DNA of 64,000 nt. It comes from Mortierella sp. BCC40632 (Eukaryota; Mortierellomycota; Mortierellomycetes; Mortierellales; Mortierellaceae). Under the pieces are notes generated by a model that was given only the letters and a program-made list of their open reading frames with translations, made no database searches and was not told the origin of the DNA. Positions 47,216-59,000 of the stretch are shown piece by piece (position 1 is the stretch's first letter; each line of letters opens with the position of its first letter). The stretch spans positions 1,151,001 through 1,215,000 of the forward strand of contig WAEK01000014.1 of assembly GCA_011634665.1 (NCBI GenBank). Reading direction: 5' to 3'. The position numbers and the translations under genes are program-made.

Positions 47216-49138
47216 CTCTCACGAGGCCAATCAAAAAAAAGTTTTATCGAGCGGAAGGGACCGTGATTCCGTCTCGTGAAGTCGTACTGACTCCCTGAAG
47301 GGGGTCTTAACGAGACGAGTTATCGAAGCGAAATCCGTCTCGTTGAGGAACAATAGAATAAGAGGCCCACCACCACGAGATAGTGGGCTTGGATGAGCAT
47401 TCACTTACGCAGCTATCATCCCATAATACTCGAATTGGCTCATAACAGGCTTTGTTTAGAGTCTACATGCTACCAGTCAGTCGCGCAAAACGGAAGTTTC
47501 CAGTCGTTGGGCAAACTAACGCTTTCGGTTTGAACTGTCTTGACTCGTCTCCACGACGGATTGCTCCCAATGTTCCCTACTTTATACTACCGTCTATTTC
47601 GTATTTTATCTTCTACCAAGATCGTCTCTAGATTGTCCTCCTTTCCCTTTCTGTCTAGCTAGGTTTCTTTCAGCGCGAGGTGAGGTAGGGAGCAGCTGTA
47701 ATGTCCGTAAATTTCTAGCATTTGGGGATCAAAGGCGCAAGAGACGAGAGGAGGAGCTGATGGAAGGGGCAAAAAAGCTATCAGTATAGCAGACAGGAAG
47801 GCAAGGAAAACTCCCGCAAGGCAAAATGTAGGCGGCAGCTCGGAGCCTGGAGTCCATTCGCAAAAACTCAGACTTTTCACTCCACCAACAGGATGTTGGG
47901 CCGACCTCCTCTGAGTCTTAATCTAGATATGGAAGCGACTGCTCTCAGTGACAGGGAATGTGGTGGTAATAGTTGTTCAACAGCGCGTCTAATCAATCAC
48001 CTTAACCAGGTACCGCTTGTAGAAGAATCTCGAAATGGCTTCTTGATCGATGGGCCTGTCAAGAATCTATAGAAAAAGGCTCTCATTGGTTATGGTCATC
48101 TCCCAGCCGCCCATAATAGTAATCTTTAGAACTCTTGGGGTTCCTGTCACACCCGTAAAATTGCTTTTGACTGGCCGCCTCAACAGTTCACACTCCTCGT
48201 CGTACAATTATTTCCTGGCTATTTCGTTTCTGGCTGCTCCTTCTTACCGGGTAGAGATATCAATCAGATAGAGTTTTTGACGCAGGTCGCTCAACCTGTA
48301 GAACGTGTGCGACGGAGCGCTGACGCATAAATTTTCACAAGAGAGCTCATAAATTCTGAGTCGGAGAAAGCACATTGCCGCTCCTTTAGTGGCCCGTTTC
48401 CATTCAGTAGTACCGTAGAGCGTTTGGTGGACCCTCACGCCATTTACAAACTCCAATAGCTGCTTTGGTATAGAAGGACAGTATCGCTCTTTGACTCGGG
48501 TCAGCATTCTTAAATGGTGAGAGCCTCAGTGTTTGTATACACAAGATATGGAGTCGCCTTCCTCGTCAAAGAAGAGGTAGTTTTCAGTACGATGTGATCC
48601 CCTCCTTCAGTCGAGACTTGTGCCTTGCCATCCTTGGGACTACATTCCTCTAGTTCCTTGCACCGGGCCGAAGTATCCAATAAATGAGCAGACTGACAAA
48701 ATCAAAGGATATTTGGTTTATCAGAAGCAGTTCCCGCCACCATGAACCCTCAGATGCCCATTTTACAGAGTATAGTTGCCTTTAGACTACTGTAGTTCCT
48801 CATGGTTTCACATGCCAAGAGTTTGTGCTACACTCAGCCCCTTCCGTGATTCCCGTTTCTGGGTTGCTTGGTGGGAATCTCAGATAAGGTTACAGTAAGG
48901 TGTCGCAGATTGTGATAGTAGAGCCCTCGTATGAGAGCTCATAAAAAAGAAAAGGCATCCATTGGTATCCACAATAGGGGAAGGGGCCGGTCTGGACTCC
49001 TCGACGGTCGGTGCGAACACATGAGACTCGTCTACAAAAAAAAAAAAAAAAAAAAAAAAAAAGAGTATAAATTGACACAGACAAGAAGCAAAAGTTTTTG
49101 CCGTTCCTCATCCTTATTCCCTACATCTAACTGCTGAC
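47216..49138. other. gene-poor stretch upstream of the secreted-protein gene
   Basis: About 1.9 kb. It contains a short cluster of inverted CGTCTCGT/ACGAGACG words (47270-47344), a diverged repeat-family copy (about 48160-48330, GCGCTGACGCATAAATT at its end), and a possible fragment at 48838-48890. It ends with a 27-nt A tract (49036-49062). No intact gene is recognised; the longest open frames are under 90 codons. Confidence 0.4.
49066..49072 (+). promoter_or_regulatory. candidate TATA box of the secreted-protein gene
   Basis: TATAAAT lies 73 bp upstream of the ATG at 49139 and directly follows a 27-nt A tract, which could keep nucleosomes off the promoter. The assignment rests on position and sequence only. 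Confidence 0.45.
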
Positions 49139-50323
49139 ATGAAGTTGCTTTATTGGTTCTGCCTTCTTGCTGCCCTATTTACCGTTGTCAGTGCGGCCCA
49201 AGTTGACGAGGACATCAAGAGACGCTTGGAAAATGAGCCTGACTTTGCCCGTATTTTCACCAATGAGACGTTCGTTAACGACCCGGAGTATATCAAGAGC
49301 AAGGCTGAATTTGAGGCCATCGTACGCGGCCTAGCTGGTACTCGATCCCGTAGTAATGCACGTGTGGCTGCTGCAGATTCCCATGAGGGTCATGGCAAAC
49401 ATTATTGTGTCGGCGTTGCATGGAACCCCCATCGCATCCGTATCTTCGAGAACCGAATGGAATGCAGCATCGAGGGGTGGACAACCCAGGTAGCCTTCTG
49501 CATCCCAAAAGCGCCAATTAACAGCAAGTCGTTCTACCGCCAAGATATGTGTGTTGGTATTGCTCATAATCCCACCCGCTCTATGGTGTTCAACGGTGAA
49601 ACCAATTGCAACCGAAACGGATGGACTCATGATTTCCAGATGCCCGTGCAAGAGGTTCGCTACAAAGACAAGGTTCACCACCTCCAGGCCTGGCATGCAT
49701 ATGATCCTCATCGTATGAATATCTCCCCTGGTGGCTCCGATGAATACAACCGCGGATGGACGTACTACTTCGACTTTCCTGTGTACACTGCCGAGTACCC
49801 TATGACGCCTACTGCTATCAAGGCATTCAAGCCTCATTTGGCCGATGTGGTTGCTATGCATAAGCGAAATCACATTGATATCGGCAGAGACACTCTCCGC
49901 ATTACGTTGGTGCATATTGCTTATCGCGCCCTTGAGTATCTGACTGCTGGCATGATGGGCCCTCAACAAGGAGACCTACTTCAGCGTATCAGTACCCATC
50001 AAGAGATTCAGGAACTCGAGTTGGATATTGTAGGGAGATTGTTCAATGTTGAGATTGTCCGGATCAGCAGAACCCGGTTTAGCATCTATGCGCCCTGGGA
50101 GTTGACTCTTCAGATGAATGGAGATGGGCAGAGGCTTGGTGTCATCCGCATTCAAGAAGACATCAACTATGGATCGGCTATTCTCAGACAGGCATTCCTG
50201 ATCTCGATGATGGAGAGGCAGATGGTTACAATCGGTATTGCTCGCGACGCAGGAACTGGTAGAACCCACGTAATGGCCTACTTTGGCGATCGTCAGAGAG
50301 ACCTTGGTACCATTACCCTTTAA
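49139..50323 (+). CDS. secreted protein with three WNPxR...GWT repeats, unknown family
   Basis: Intronless, 394 residues. Residues 1-19 (MKLLYWFCLLAALFTVVSA) form a clear signal peptide. A charged, helix-prone region (20-75) leads to three degenerate repeats at about 90-123, 138-169 and 185-215. Their shared pattern is a Cys-Val-Gly start, a hydrophobic residue, NPxR (DPHR in the third), a Cys, then GWTxxF and Pro. The first two copies keep both cysteines, and the third has lost them. A compact C-terminal domain (about 240-394) ends in AGTGRTHVMAYFGDRQRDLGTITL, with no membrane or GPI signal. I do not recognise either module and make no functional claim. It is the only intact gene between the mobile-element island and the Fanzor-like relic. 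A TATA-like box lies 73 bp upstream. Confidence 0.82.
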   Translation: MKLLYWFCLLAALFTVVSAAQVDEDIKRRLENEPDFARIFTNETFVNDPEYIKSKAEFEAIVRGLAGTRSRSNARVAAADSHEGHGKHYCVGVAWNPHRIRIFENRMECSIEGWTTQVAFCIPKAPINSKSFYRQDMCVGIAHNPTRSMVFNGETNCNRNGWTHDFQMPVQEVRYKDKVHHLQAWHAYDPHRMNISPGGSDEYNRGWTYYFDFPVYTAEYPMTPTAIKAFKPHLADVVAMHKRNHIDIGRDTLRITLVHIAYRALEYLTAGMMGPQQGDLLQRISTHQEIQELELDIVGRLFNVEIVRISRTRFSIYAPWELTLQMNGDGQRLGVIRIQEDINYGSAILRQAFLISMMERQMVTIGIARDAGTGRTHVMAYFGDRQRDLGTITL

Positions 50324-51525
50324 TTACTTCTCTATAACCTTCAACTATTTTGCAATAACAAATGTGCCAAGTGCAAGTTAGCTTTTTTTTTTTTTTTTTT
50401 TGAGGTGGGACATTGCTTTGATGTTAGTTTGCAGCAAAAATGCTCACCATTTCCTAGCAATCTGCGACCAATTTGTGAGAAGCACTTTGATAATTGGCTA
50501 TTGTGCTGTATCCAACTTCCTAAGGTGTCAGGCAAGGGTTAGACTGCTCTGTAAATCTCGTATTATACATGACCCTTGATTCCCGAGCTAGTTATAGTGC
50601 GACTGGCCCATGAAGAGTCATGAAACGCTATTTTACCCCTTCCTCCACTGGTATTCATCCTCAGAATGTCCAATGGTTAGGCCTTGGAAATTGGCGTTAG
50701 TCCAAAAACTGAAGTTGCCAGATGGGCATGGTTCAGCATGTATACTCCCGTAAAACAGAACAAGGCTGATGGTGGTAGAATTTCGCATCTCACAAACACA
50801 GCTTCTATAGCACAAGTGGATGGCCACACTTACCATCGACTGAGGCAAGGAAGCTCGCTACAAAATCCCCCCAATAAGTCAAGAACGGCAAGAGCAGCTC
50901 GCAACCACTCAGGCTGTTGTCGGTACTATTAGTGTGCTCTGTTTCTAAGGGCTTTGGTTCTGCGAGGTTGGCTGGATGAATGTAATTTTTAGGCATGGCC
51001 AAGTACGGGCCTTCGCTAGAGGTGGGCCACATATTTACGGGTAGGGTCCACCTGTGTCTGCTCTTGAGTTTTCCGAAGCGAGTCTCCGCTGGTTTCATCA
51101 CAATTTATTCGTTCGTTCGTTCGTTCGTTCGTTCGTTTTTTTTTTTTTTTTGTCAAGCTGTAGGAATGGAGCAAAAGACAAAGCGAGAAGAGCTCGAGGG
51201 AGAAAGTAAAGAAGATTCAGCCTTCTAATCATTTAAAATCAAAAGGCCACTGCGATCCTAAATCCATGAGAGATGCCCTAGAATGCTGATAATGATCGTT
51301 TTGTTCTGGGAGTCTTGCCTCATCACTTTGTTGAGTAGTACCACCAAACAAGCATGTCAATGATGGCAATGAGCACATGAGCGCATGAGCACAGGCCCAA
51401 AGAGAAATATGGCCTGTCTTCTCTAGATTTTTGTATCAAGCCACCCTATCCTCCACCTGAAAGAACGCGTCAAAGATTTTTTTTTCCCCCTCTACTCCTC
51501 TCACACCCCACTCAACTCTCACTTC
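50324..51525. other. intergenic region with a TTCG microsatellite
   Basis: About 1.2 kb. It holds a 19-nt T tract (50383-50401), a tetranucleotide (TTCG)n run of about seven copies (51108-51136) followed by a T tract, and a pyrimidine-rich stretch before 51526. No gene or RNA was recognised. Confidence 0.4.
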
Positions 51526-54500
51526 ATGTTCCTCCTTACTGTAATGCTAAGGCAGATTCTCCGTCCTGACCTTATCGATACTCCAGACGAAGGACGCATT
51601 CTTGGTCCCCTCGAGTCATTTCAAAGAGACACCGCAGATTCCATGGCAGAACTATCTTTGCTTGCAAGAAAGACTGTATTGACGGCAAGTCGGATACGAA
51701 TATTAGAAAGTTGTTTACGTGGATACGAAATTTTGAGACTTAAAAACCTTTATCCTTGTCATAGATTGTTACTGGCGATCTGTGTGGTGACATCGGTGGG
51801 CCTTCAAATGGAACACCATTTGAACTGGCCGCGATTCTCCTTCGCGGGTCCCAGCCAAGAGATCTTACGGTACTCCTTACTATCCAAATGGCAGCGCTCC
51901 TTACCCAACGACAGGGACGCCTGGAGCAGAAGAAAGACGATATCACCAACATGTTCACATTCGTCCATCTCTCTCACCTCTACTCCTACTTGATGTCAGT
52001 CCAAAGGAGTATGAGAAGCAGACACCCTGTCTGGTAGGAACTCGAGCCAACAATCAAACAGGAGTCTGAATTGAACCGAGAGTCTGAGCCTCCTGAGGAT
52101 TCTACGACAATCACAGCATACATTAGGCAATTGGCAACAAATGTCCGGAATATTTGGTCGGATCCAACCTATGAAAGACTGTTGGATTATAGTTTGCCCA
52201 TCTTATTACGCTTCCATCTGGCACTAATCCGCGAAGAAGCGTACAAGGCGAGAGCGAGAGCGAGGTCCCTGGAGAAAAGAATTCTCGTAAAAGAAGAGAA
52301 GACTATAACTCAGGAGAAGTAGCGCTGGAGAGTCGCTGTTTTGTGCCAAGACCTGGAGAAGAATTTTCGCGAAGATGCGTCTAAGAGTGACCACGTCCAA
52401 CTTATTCTCTCCAGGCTCAAAATGCTCAAGGGGGTGTAGCCAAAACTAAAAGACAAGGACACTAGCTCAATTGGCATACTTCAAGAACGTATCTCCGACG
52501 CACAGTCGATAATCCAATCGGACGCCACACCAGGAATTGATAATGGATACCAAACGGACAATAACCTGGAGGATATGGATATGTATCTGGATTTGCAAGG
52601 CATTGATGAGTTGAATTTGGACGACTGGAGTCCTGAAGATACAAAGGAGCCTTCTAGGACTACACTCAGATCGCTTCAGTCTGTTCTGAAAGTTTTGATT
52701 GAGTTTCCTTCGGTATCTCCGGGGACAAATATTTTTTGTAAGTATGTCAGGAAGCTAGCATTTATTGGCACATACTTCACCGACAAGCAATGCGAAGTCG
52801 TCGCAATGCTAGCAAAGGCCCTTGGCCTATTTATCCCCAAACGTCGGTCCAACTTGAAGCCAGGTCCAAAGACACTTTCCTCATTTGCTCATGTTGTCCT
52901 GAGAGCCTCATTGGTCATCATTGCCAGTTTAACTCTCAGGACCGCCAGGTGCCCATAATTTACAAGGTCTCTGGGTTCCGAGATCTCACCATCCTCGATG
53001 TGGGCATTTTTCCTAAATGCTAGAAGGATCTATGATATTCTCTGCTCCAGCAGCCCCGGTCACTTTGACATAAACGACGCGAATGGCCATCCACTGACCA
53101 ATGGGTCCAACACAACAAGAAACAAACGTGTCTTACTCGTAGCTTTTCGACATGGACAAGACTGAACATTTGTGCCACTCGTACAGTCTACGATCTGGAG
53201 ACATGGTGGCATTTGTTGATCGGTACACGGTTCACATAATGGGAGAAGTGATACCTCCAGAATCAGGTCGTGGGATTCGTCCGGTTGTCAGCCTGTATGA
53301 AGCTCGCAAGAAGTCTCGGACAATTAAAGGCGGATCAATGAGGGGATCAGTGTCACTTGGTCATAGCCTAAGCGAAGATCAGATTGCCGGTAGGCTCAAC
53401 GAAGTAAATCCATGATCAAACTTGAGAGTGAACTCGATCCGCTTCAAAGAGACCTCAGACAAAAATCAAGTGCCCATGCAAGTGCCAACATTGTGCACTG
53501 TCAAATGATCAGGTCCTGGGGCGCAGGCAGCAGGCAGTCGTACAAGAGTCTCCAAGAGGCACGTATTAGAGTCCGAAAAGTTCGAGGAAAGATGGAGTCA
53601 TTGAGGACGGAACTCCGGGATCTCCGACAACAAAGAAGCCTCTGAAGTTGTGCTATCCGGTCAAGAGGCAATGGGATAGTGAGAGACCGAGATGACCTGA
53701 GGCAATTGACAACGCCAACGGTTTCTCACCATGCCGAGGAGGACGCTACAGAGGAACTCAATATCTCCCAGTTCCCTTAAGACAGGATTGTCTTTGCGGG
53801 AGCTGGTCCTGGTGTATCCAAGATGAGCGTTACTTGCCCCATGACAGTATAGGAGATCGAAGCGCACATAAATCGGTACCATTTGCTTCAGGAGGACAAC
53901 AGTGAGCCAGATCAATTTACATCGTTCCCCCCAGCTCACACCATTACAGCGCCACATATCAATGAGGCCTCCAGGGCAAGAACGATAGCCAGGAAAAGGG
54001 AACACAGGCTCAGGCAGAATAAGAAAGTTAGAGTGGCCCTCCAGATAGTCGCACGAGAATGACAGCTTAAAACTAGCGCATTCAATGGCCGAGATCGGCA
54101 AAGCTTGCAAGGTACGAAGAAAAGCTATGAGCGAGCTGAGTTCCTTTGAATAGTCGAAACAAAGGATCAAAGATATTCGTCATAGGCGACTTCGGACGAG
54201 AAGGACATGGGATCGGTTGGCAGCAGAAGAGAGGAGACATGTCCAGCGCCATGTTATAGCGGCCAAGGAAGGCATTGGCACTGAGAATCCGGACATTGAG
54301 TCTGATGGGTGGTGCAAGATTTGCCAGAGATACCATGCGTATCACAGCAGCTGCCTAAAGAAGTCGCCTGAGCGACCGATTCCTGTTATTCTCCATGGTG
54401 CTGCGGGGTCAGGAGTTGGTAGCCGGATAAAGGGCCACGCCAGACGGGGAGGACGTAAACGAGACAGCAACACATGCAGTATGCCGTCGTGGGAACCGCT

Positions 54501-54830
54501 TTAACGAATTTTGTGGCTCCCAGACCTGTCCCGTCTGCTTTCAATCGGCCCCCGGGCGCGGAGGGTTATTGATGGCAAGGTCAAGGTTGCCAAGCTCCAT
54601 GGGGCAGTCGAGTGCATCAACACGAGCTGTCTGTCTGACAAAGCGCACCACACAATCCGGGGACGAGACAAGAATGCAGCAATGTGTATCGCCATTGCTG
54701 GGGCGTCGCTTTTGCTCTTTCCCGAGAGAAGGACGCTGGGGCCATTCAGCAGTAGTTCTGTAATCTACAAGAACTCCAGTCAACCTGGACTGGAGCCAAA
54801 AAAAAAACCTCAACATCCGATATGAATGCG
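51526..54830 (+). pseudogene. decayed Fanzor/TnpB-like RuvC nuclease gene
   Basis: About 3.3 kb of coding-like sequence on one strand, broken by many stops and frame changes. Ordered blocks are visible: an N-terminal helical part; TLRSLQSVLKVLIEFPS; FTDKQCEVVAMLAKALGLFIPKR; GHFDINDANGHPLTN; FVDRYTVHIMGEVIPP; and a coiled-coil-like RLNEV...RTELRDLRQQ. A RuvC-I-like strand follows (FAGAGPGVSKMSVTCPMT, 53793-53846), then GVGSRIKGHARRGG, then NEFCGSQTCPVCF (54503-54541), VECINTSC and GRDKNAAMCIAIAG (54661-54702). Two cysteine pairs followed by RDxNAA is the zinc-finger plus RuvC-III order of TnpB/Fanzor nucleases. In RuvC-I the expected catalytic Asp of GxDxG is Gly (GGT, 53805-53807). Family resemblance is inferred from motif order. 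The relic cannot be active. Confidence 0.62.
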
Positions 54831-56043
54831 GTGGAGATCCCCGTGGTTCACACGGGTGAAGACAGCTAGTCTTTGATTTTGTTCAGACCCATGCAATATG
54901 TGATTGTAACACGGGATACAAAGTAAGGCACATTCGTCTTTTAACAATGGATGGTATGTATGGATCAACCGTTTGTGTGTTGAGCCTGTGCCCAACCTTT
55001 CTTGGTCCTGCATTCAATCCACAGTGGACTCGAGTCAAGGTGGCAGTGCAATGCTTACTGCATTTCTATTTTTGCTTGGATTCATTGAGTCTCATCACTA
55101 AAGCTGGCTACTGAGAACTTGGATGAGGTGAATAATGAGTACCAGAGTCTTTGCTTTCCTTTGGACCCGCACGGGCCACAATGCCTGCTGGTAGATGATG
55201 ATAAGATGTTGGGCCATGAATGATGGTCGATCTCAGATCATTCCCAAATCAACAAGGGATGATTGGTTGATGAAGGAGATTAAATGTGATGTGAGTGCTT
55301 TTGAGTTCTACATCGGAAAAAAAAAAAAAACTTGTTCCCCATGAATGCATTGAGGCTCTGAGAGGAGCTACTTGACATCTTCTGCTTCCTTGCTCCGCCC
55401 ATGCCCAGTCTTGACAACCTCGTCCATACTATCAGCTGAAAACCAAGCTGGTGAGAGCAGACGTCTTTCCGTCGCATTAGTGTCAGCTGGGTCCTCGTCT
55501 CGGCCAAGTTCGGCCTTCCCCCAGCCAATCGTGGTGTTGATTCTTCTGGAGAGCATCGCTTGGTCATGCTTGGTGTGTTCGATTGTTTGTAGGACAGAGT
55601 CGAGAGAAGAAAGGAGATAGCAGCATCTACTTGGGGCGAGGAATGAGTCGGGTGCTCTTCATATCTTTTCTGCTTTCCGTATCGACATCGACTCTCTACA
55701 CTTTCTTTCCTCTCTCCTCCTCTCCTTGTCCTCACACCATTTCCTTCAACTCTCCCCTCTTCATTCAACGTTTCCCTCCTCTTTCCTTTCAACGTCCTCC
55801 TCCTCTCTCCCTTTCAACGTCCTCCTCCTCCTAGACTCCTGTCGTCTTTCCTCTTCCACTCCTTCACGCTTCGCACGCTCCCACGCCTGCACGCTCCCAC
55901 GCTCTGCACACTCCCAAGTACTGCACACTCCTAAGTTCTGCACACTTCGACGCTTCGCACTTATCCGTCTCGCCGCCAACGCCAACTGACAGACACCCCT
56001 TTAGTCCGCTCTTCCCTGTCGGACTTTGTCCTGAAAAGGCGAC
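54831..56043. other. intergenic region upstream of the LRR gene
   Basis: About 1.2 kb with no coding signal. A 13-nt A run lies near 55317. The last 300 bp are pyrimidine-rich, with a CTCCTTTCAACGTCCTC-type repeat (about 55770-55830) and a CTGCACACTCC-type repeat (about 55890-55945), probably the leader and core promoter of the downstream gene. Confidence 0.4.
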
Positions 56044-59000
56044 ATGGAAACGAGGACGACACTTTCCCAGGTCGTCAGACAGGGCAATAGTTCACACAGA
56101 GTTCGAGTCGTGCAGAGAGATGGTGTACTCTGCGTGCCTTGGAGCTACATCATCCAGTTATTTCCAAAAGCCCACACTGCCAATGACGCAGGAATAGCTG
56201 TGCCATTTCTGGAAGACGACAACGGAAAGGTGTAAGTATACTTGATAAGGAAGCGTGCCACCACTACAGCTAGAGTTACTAAAGCATCTAGGCTATCTCA
56301 TCAATCCTAGGCTCAAGCCCTTTCGTCTTGAATACCAGGAAGGCTGTGTTTGGGACATCGTCGACCAGATAACACCAAATCAGCACCCACCCAGTGTATC
56401 CGGCTCTGATACAAGTCCTGCTACGTTTCCGGCTAATGGCCCTATTGAGTCGCCAATATCTTTATCTCCTTCTGGAAGCGGCGACAATGCATACGACGAC
56501 ATTCACAGTCAATGGCAGTCCAGTCATACTTGGAACTATGGGAGTACGCACATCCATGGGAGTAGAGATCCAAGCCCACTGAATTATGAAGTGAACCAGT
56601 CGCTGCCAATCTCATACGTTCAAGGTCCACAAATCTATCCGCTTCCTCCTATCTCGCCAATCACGACTCGGTTCAGCCCGCCAGGCCACAGTGCTCTTAA
56701 TGTGCCGTTTGTTGCGGGAGGTCCACACTACTCAGTATCAACCTCATCATGGTTCCAGTCTCAAGAGTATGAACCACATGGTCTTAATACAACAAATTAT
56801 ACGCCCCCTCCAAGGAATACTGCGCCATTGCCAACCCCAGCCTCGGCCTCAGATCATGGCAGACAAAGGAATTTGACCATTAATACCCAGGTCCATGGTC
56901 CCCATACATCGCCACCAATCAATGATTTCTATGGTTTGCCGTCCGCTGGAATAATGAGTGCTGGCACAGAAGGAGGAGATCTACTAGTCTCAAGAACATT
57001 AACGACCTCCGCGATAGCGCGAGCAAGTGGTTTTCATACACAAACATTGGAAGTCCTTACCAAGAATCTTCCGTTTTCCGAACAGCCCTCTCCGCGTCTC
57101 TTTATCGTTCTGAGAGATAAACAGGCCACAACACCTCAATCTCAACACTCAGGAAGTCATTCGACAAATGGACAAGAAAAATTCCAACTTTATTTCTTGT
57201 GTGAATGCGGAGAACATACAAGACCTCTGGACAATACGGGCCTTAACCAAGTACATTTTGTTGATCAGAATGGGTACGAAATCACGAAGCCAGGCGATTT
57301 TTTCAGAAAGTATGGTGCTTTTACCAAGTATTTCTCAAGTATTATCAAATCAGGAATCTCTTACAATACAACCAAGGTCGAGAGTCTTGATGGGCTTAAC
57401 AGGGGATTGCAGCTTCTTCAGAATCAATTTTCAACCAAAAGTTGGGATTGGCAATATTTGGAGTACGCCATTAATGCTCAATGGAATCTAGATAAGGAAC
57501 TTGAGGCAATGATCGAGTACCTACACATCTTGGAGGATAGTGGAGAGTTCCTTGGTTTTCAAGCCTTGGACGGAACAGAAATTCGATCTCTTTTGGCGTA
57601 CGTGGATATTCCCAAGGACCATCTGGGATCTCCGGGATCTCTCTATCGCATCTGCACAGACGATGGGTATGGAAAATGGGTATGCAAAGCCCACTACCAG
57701 CAGACCCTTGCCAGCAGAGCAGTGAGAGGGTTCATTACCAATGCTCAAGAGCTGAAATGGCCCTATTCCAGAAGACTCGGAAAGGCGAAAATTACTTTCA
57801 AGACACCTGGCGAAGCCAGCGTGTTCTACAAGTGTATACAGGGTCTTGAGAGCTTGTTTGAAGCAGATATTGGACTGAGCTGGACTGTATCGACAAGCGA
57901 TATCAGGGATCTCAAGGCTGCTCTGTCATACTCAAAGATTGTGATCCTAGGCCTCAAGGTGGATGAGTTAGTGCCGGTTACAGAGAATCAGCAGTATCCA
58001 CCAGTCGATCTATCTAGACTCCAATGTCTCAGGCTGTGGAGGATACCGTTGTGTGCATTGATCAAGCCATCAGACAGGATTACAAACCTCAAGGCCATTC
58101 AGCTGGACTATGTCGATCGCGACTCCTCATCTATGAGCCTATTAAACAAGTTCAACGGAATGGTGGAGCTGTCTATACCAGGCAGGCTGATCGGAGACAG
58201 TGGTGTAGAAATCCTATGCCGCAACTCGACTAAAGCTCTCCGGACCATCGACTTTTCTCAAAACGGAATCACAGACAAAGGAGGCGGTCTGCTAGCCAGG
58301 ACTTTTTCCGTGAATAAGGGCATCACCAGTCTCAATCTTTCACACAACTATCTGGGAGACACGGCAGTAGCCAGGATCATCAAACAGCTGGGATCACGCC
58401 TCTTGACTCTAGGTCTTTCCGCAGTAGGATTTGGAGTGGAGTCTACGCGAGCATTAAGAGAAATGCTCACAAATAATTTTCCTCGCGATAACTTGGCAGC
58501 ACAGTTAGAATGCCTGGATCTAAGCGGCACCGCTTGGGAGTTGGAGATGTTGCTAATTCTTATAGAGATTATCGGTTGGATGCATACAGGCGGAGCAATC
58601 TCGGCGGACGAGCTGGATACTGCGGCGGCATTTGTGATTGCCAATTTGATGGCTCAACCGATTGATACAGCCCAGCACGAAATAGGGCAGTGTAACGCAA
58701 TCTTGACGACCGGAAATTATGAGAGGGCGCAGAAAAGTCTGATAGATTTTTCCCGTATCAGATCCCTAAGATTGCGAGATTCATGTGTGCTGGAGGATTC
58801 GGCGGCACACTTAATCGGAGTTATGGACATGGGTTCAGTGACAAAGCTTGAGCTGAATCGCCTCAAGCAGGTCTTCCAACCAAAGAATGTCGACCTAGTC
58901 TTGGAGAATGTGTTCAAGGACTCTTCAGACGTCATCGATAATCTCCAGATTTCAAACAACAACAACAGGGTACGAGCACCGGCAACCATGGACCTCTCAG

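Noticed and set aside
47659..47880. Minus-strand 73-codon frame with a hydrophobic segment
   Set aside because: Short, with no signal for splicing or family, in a decayed region.
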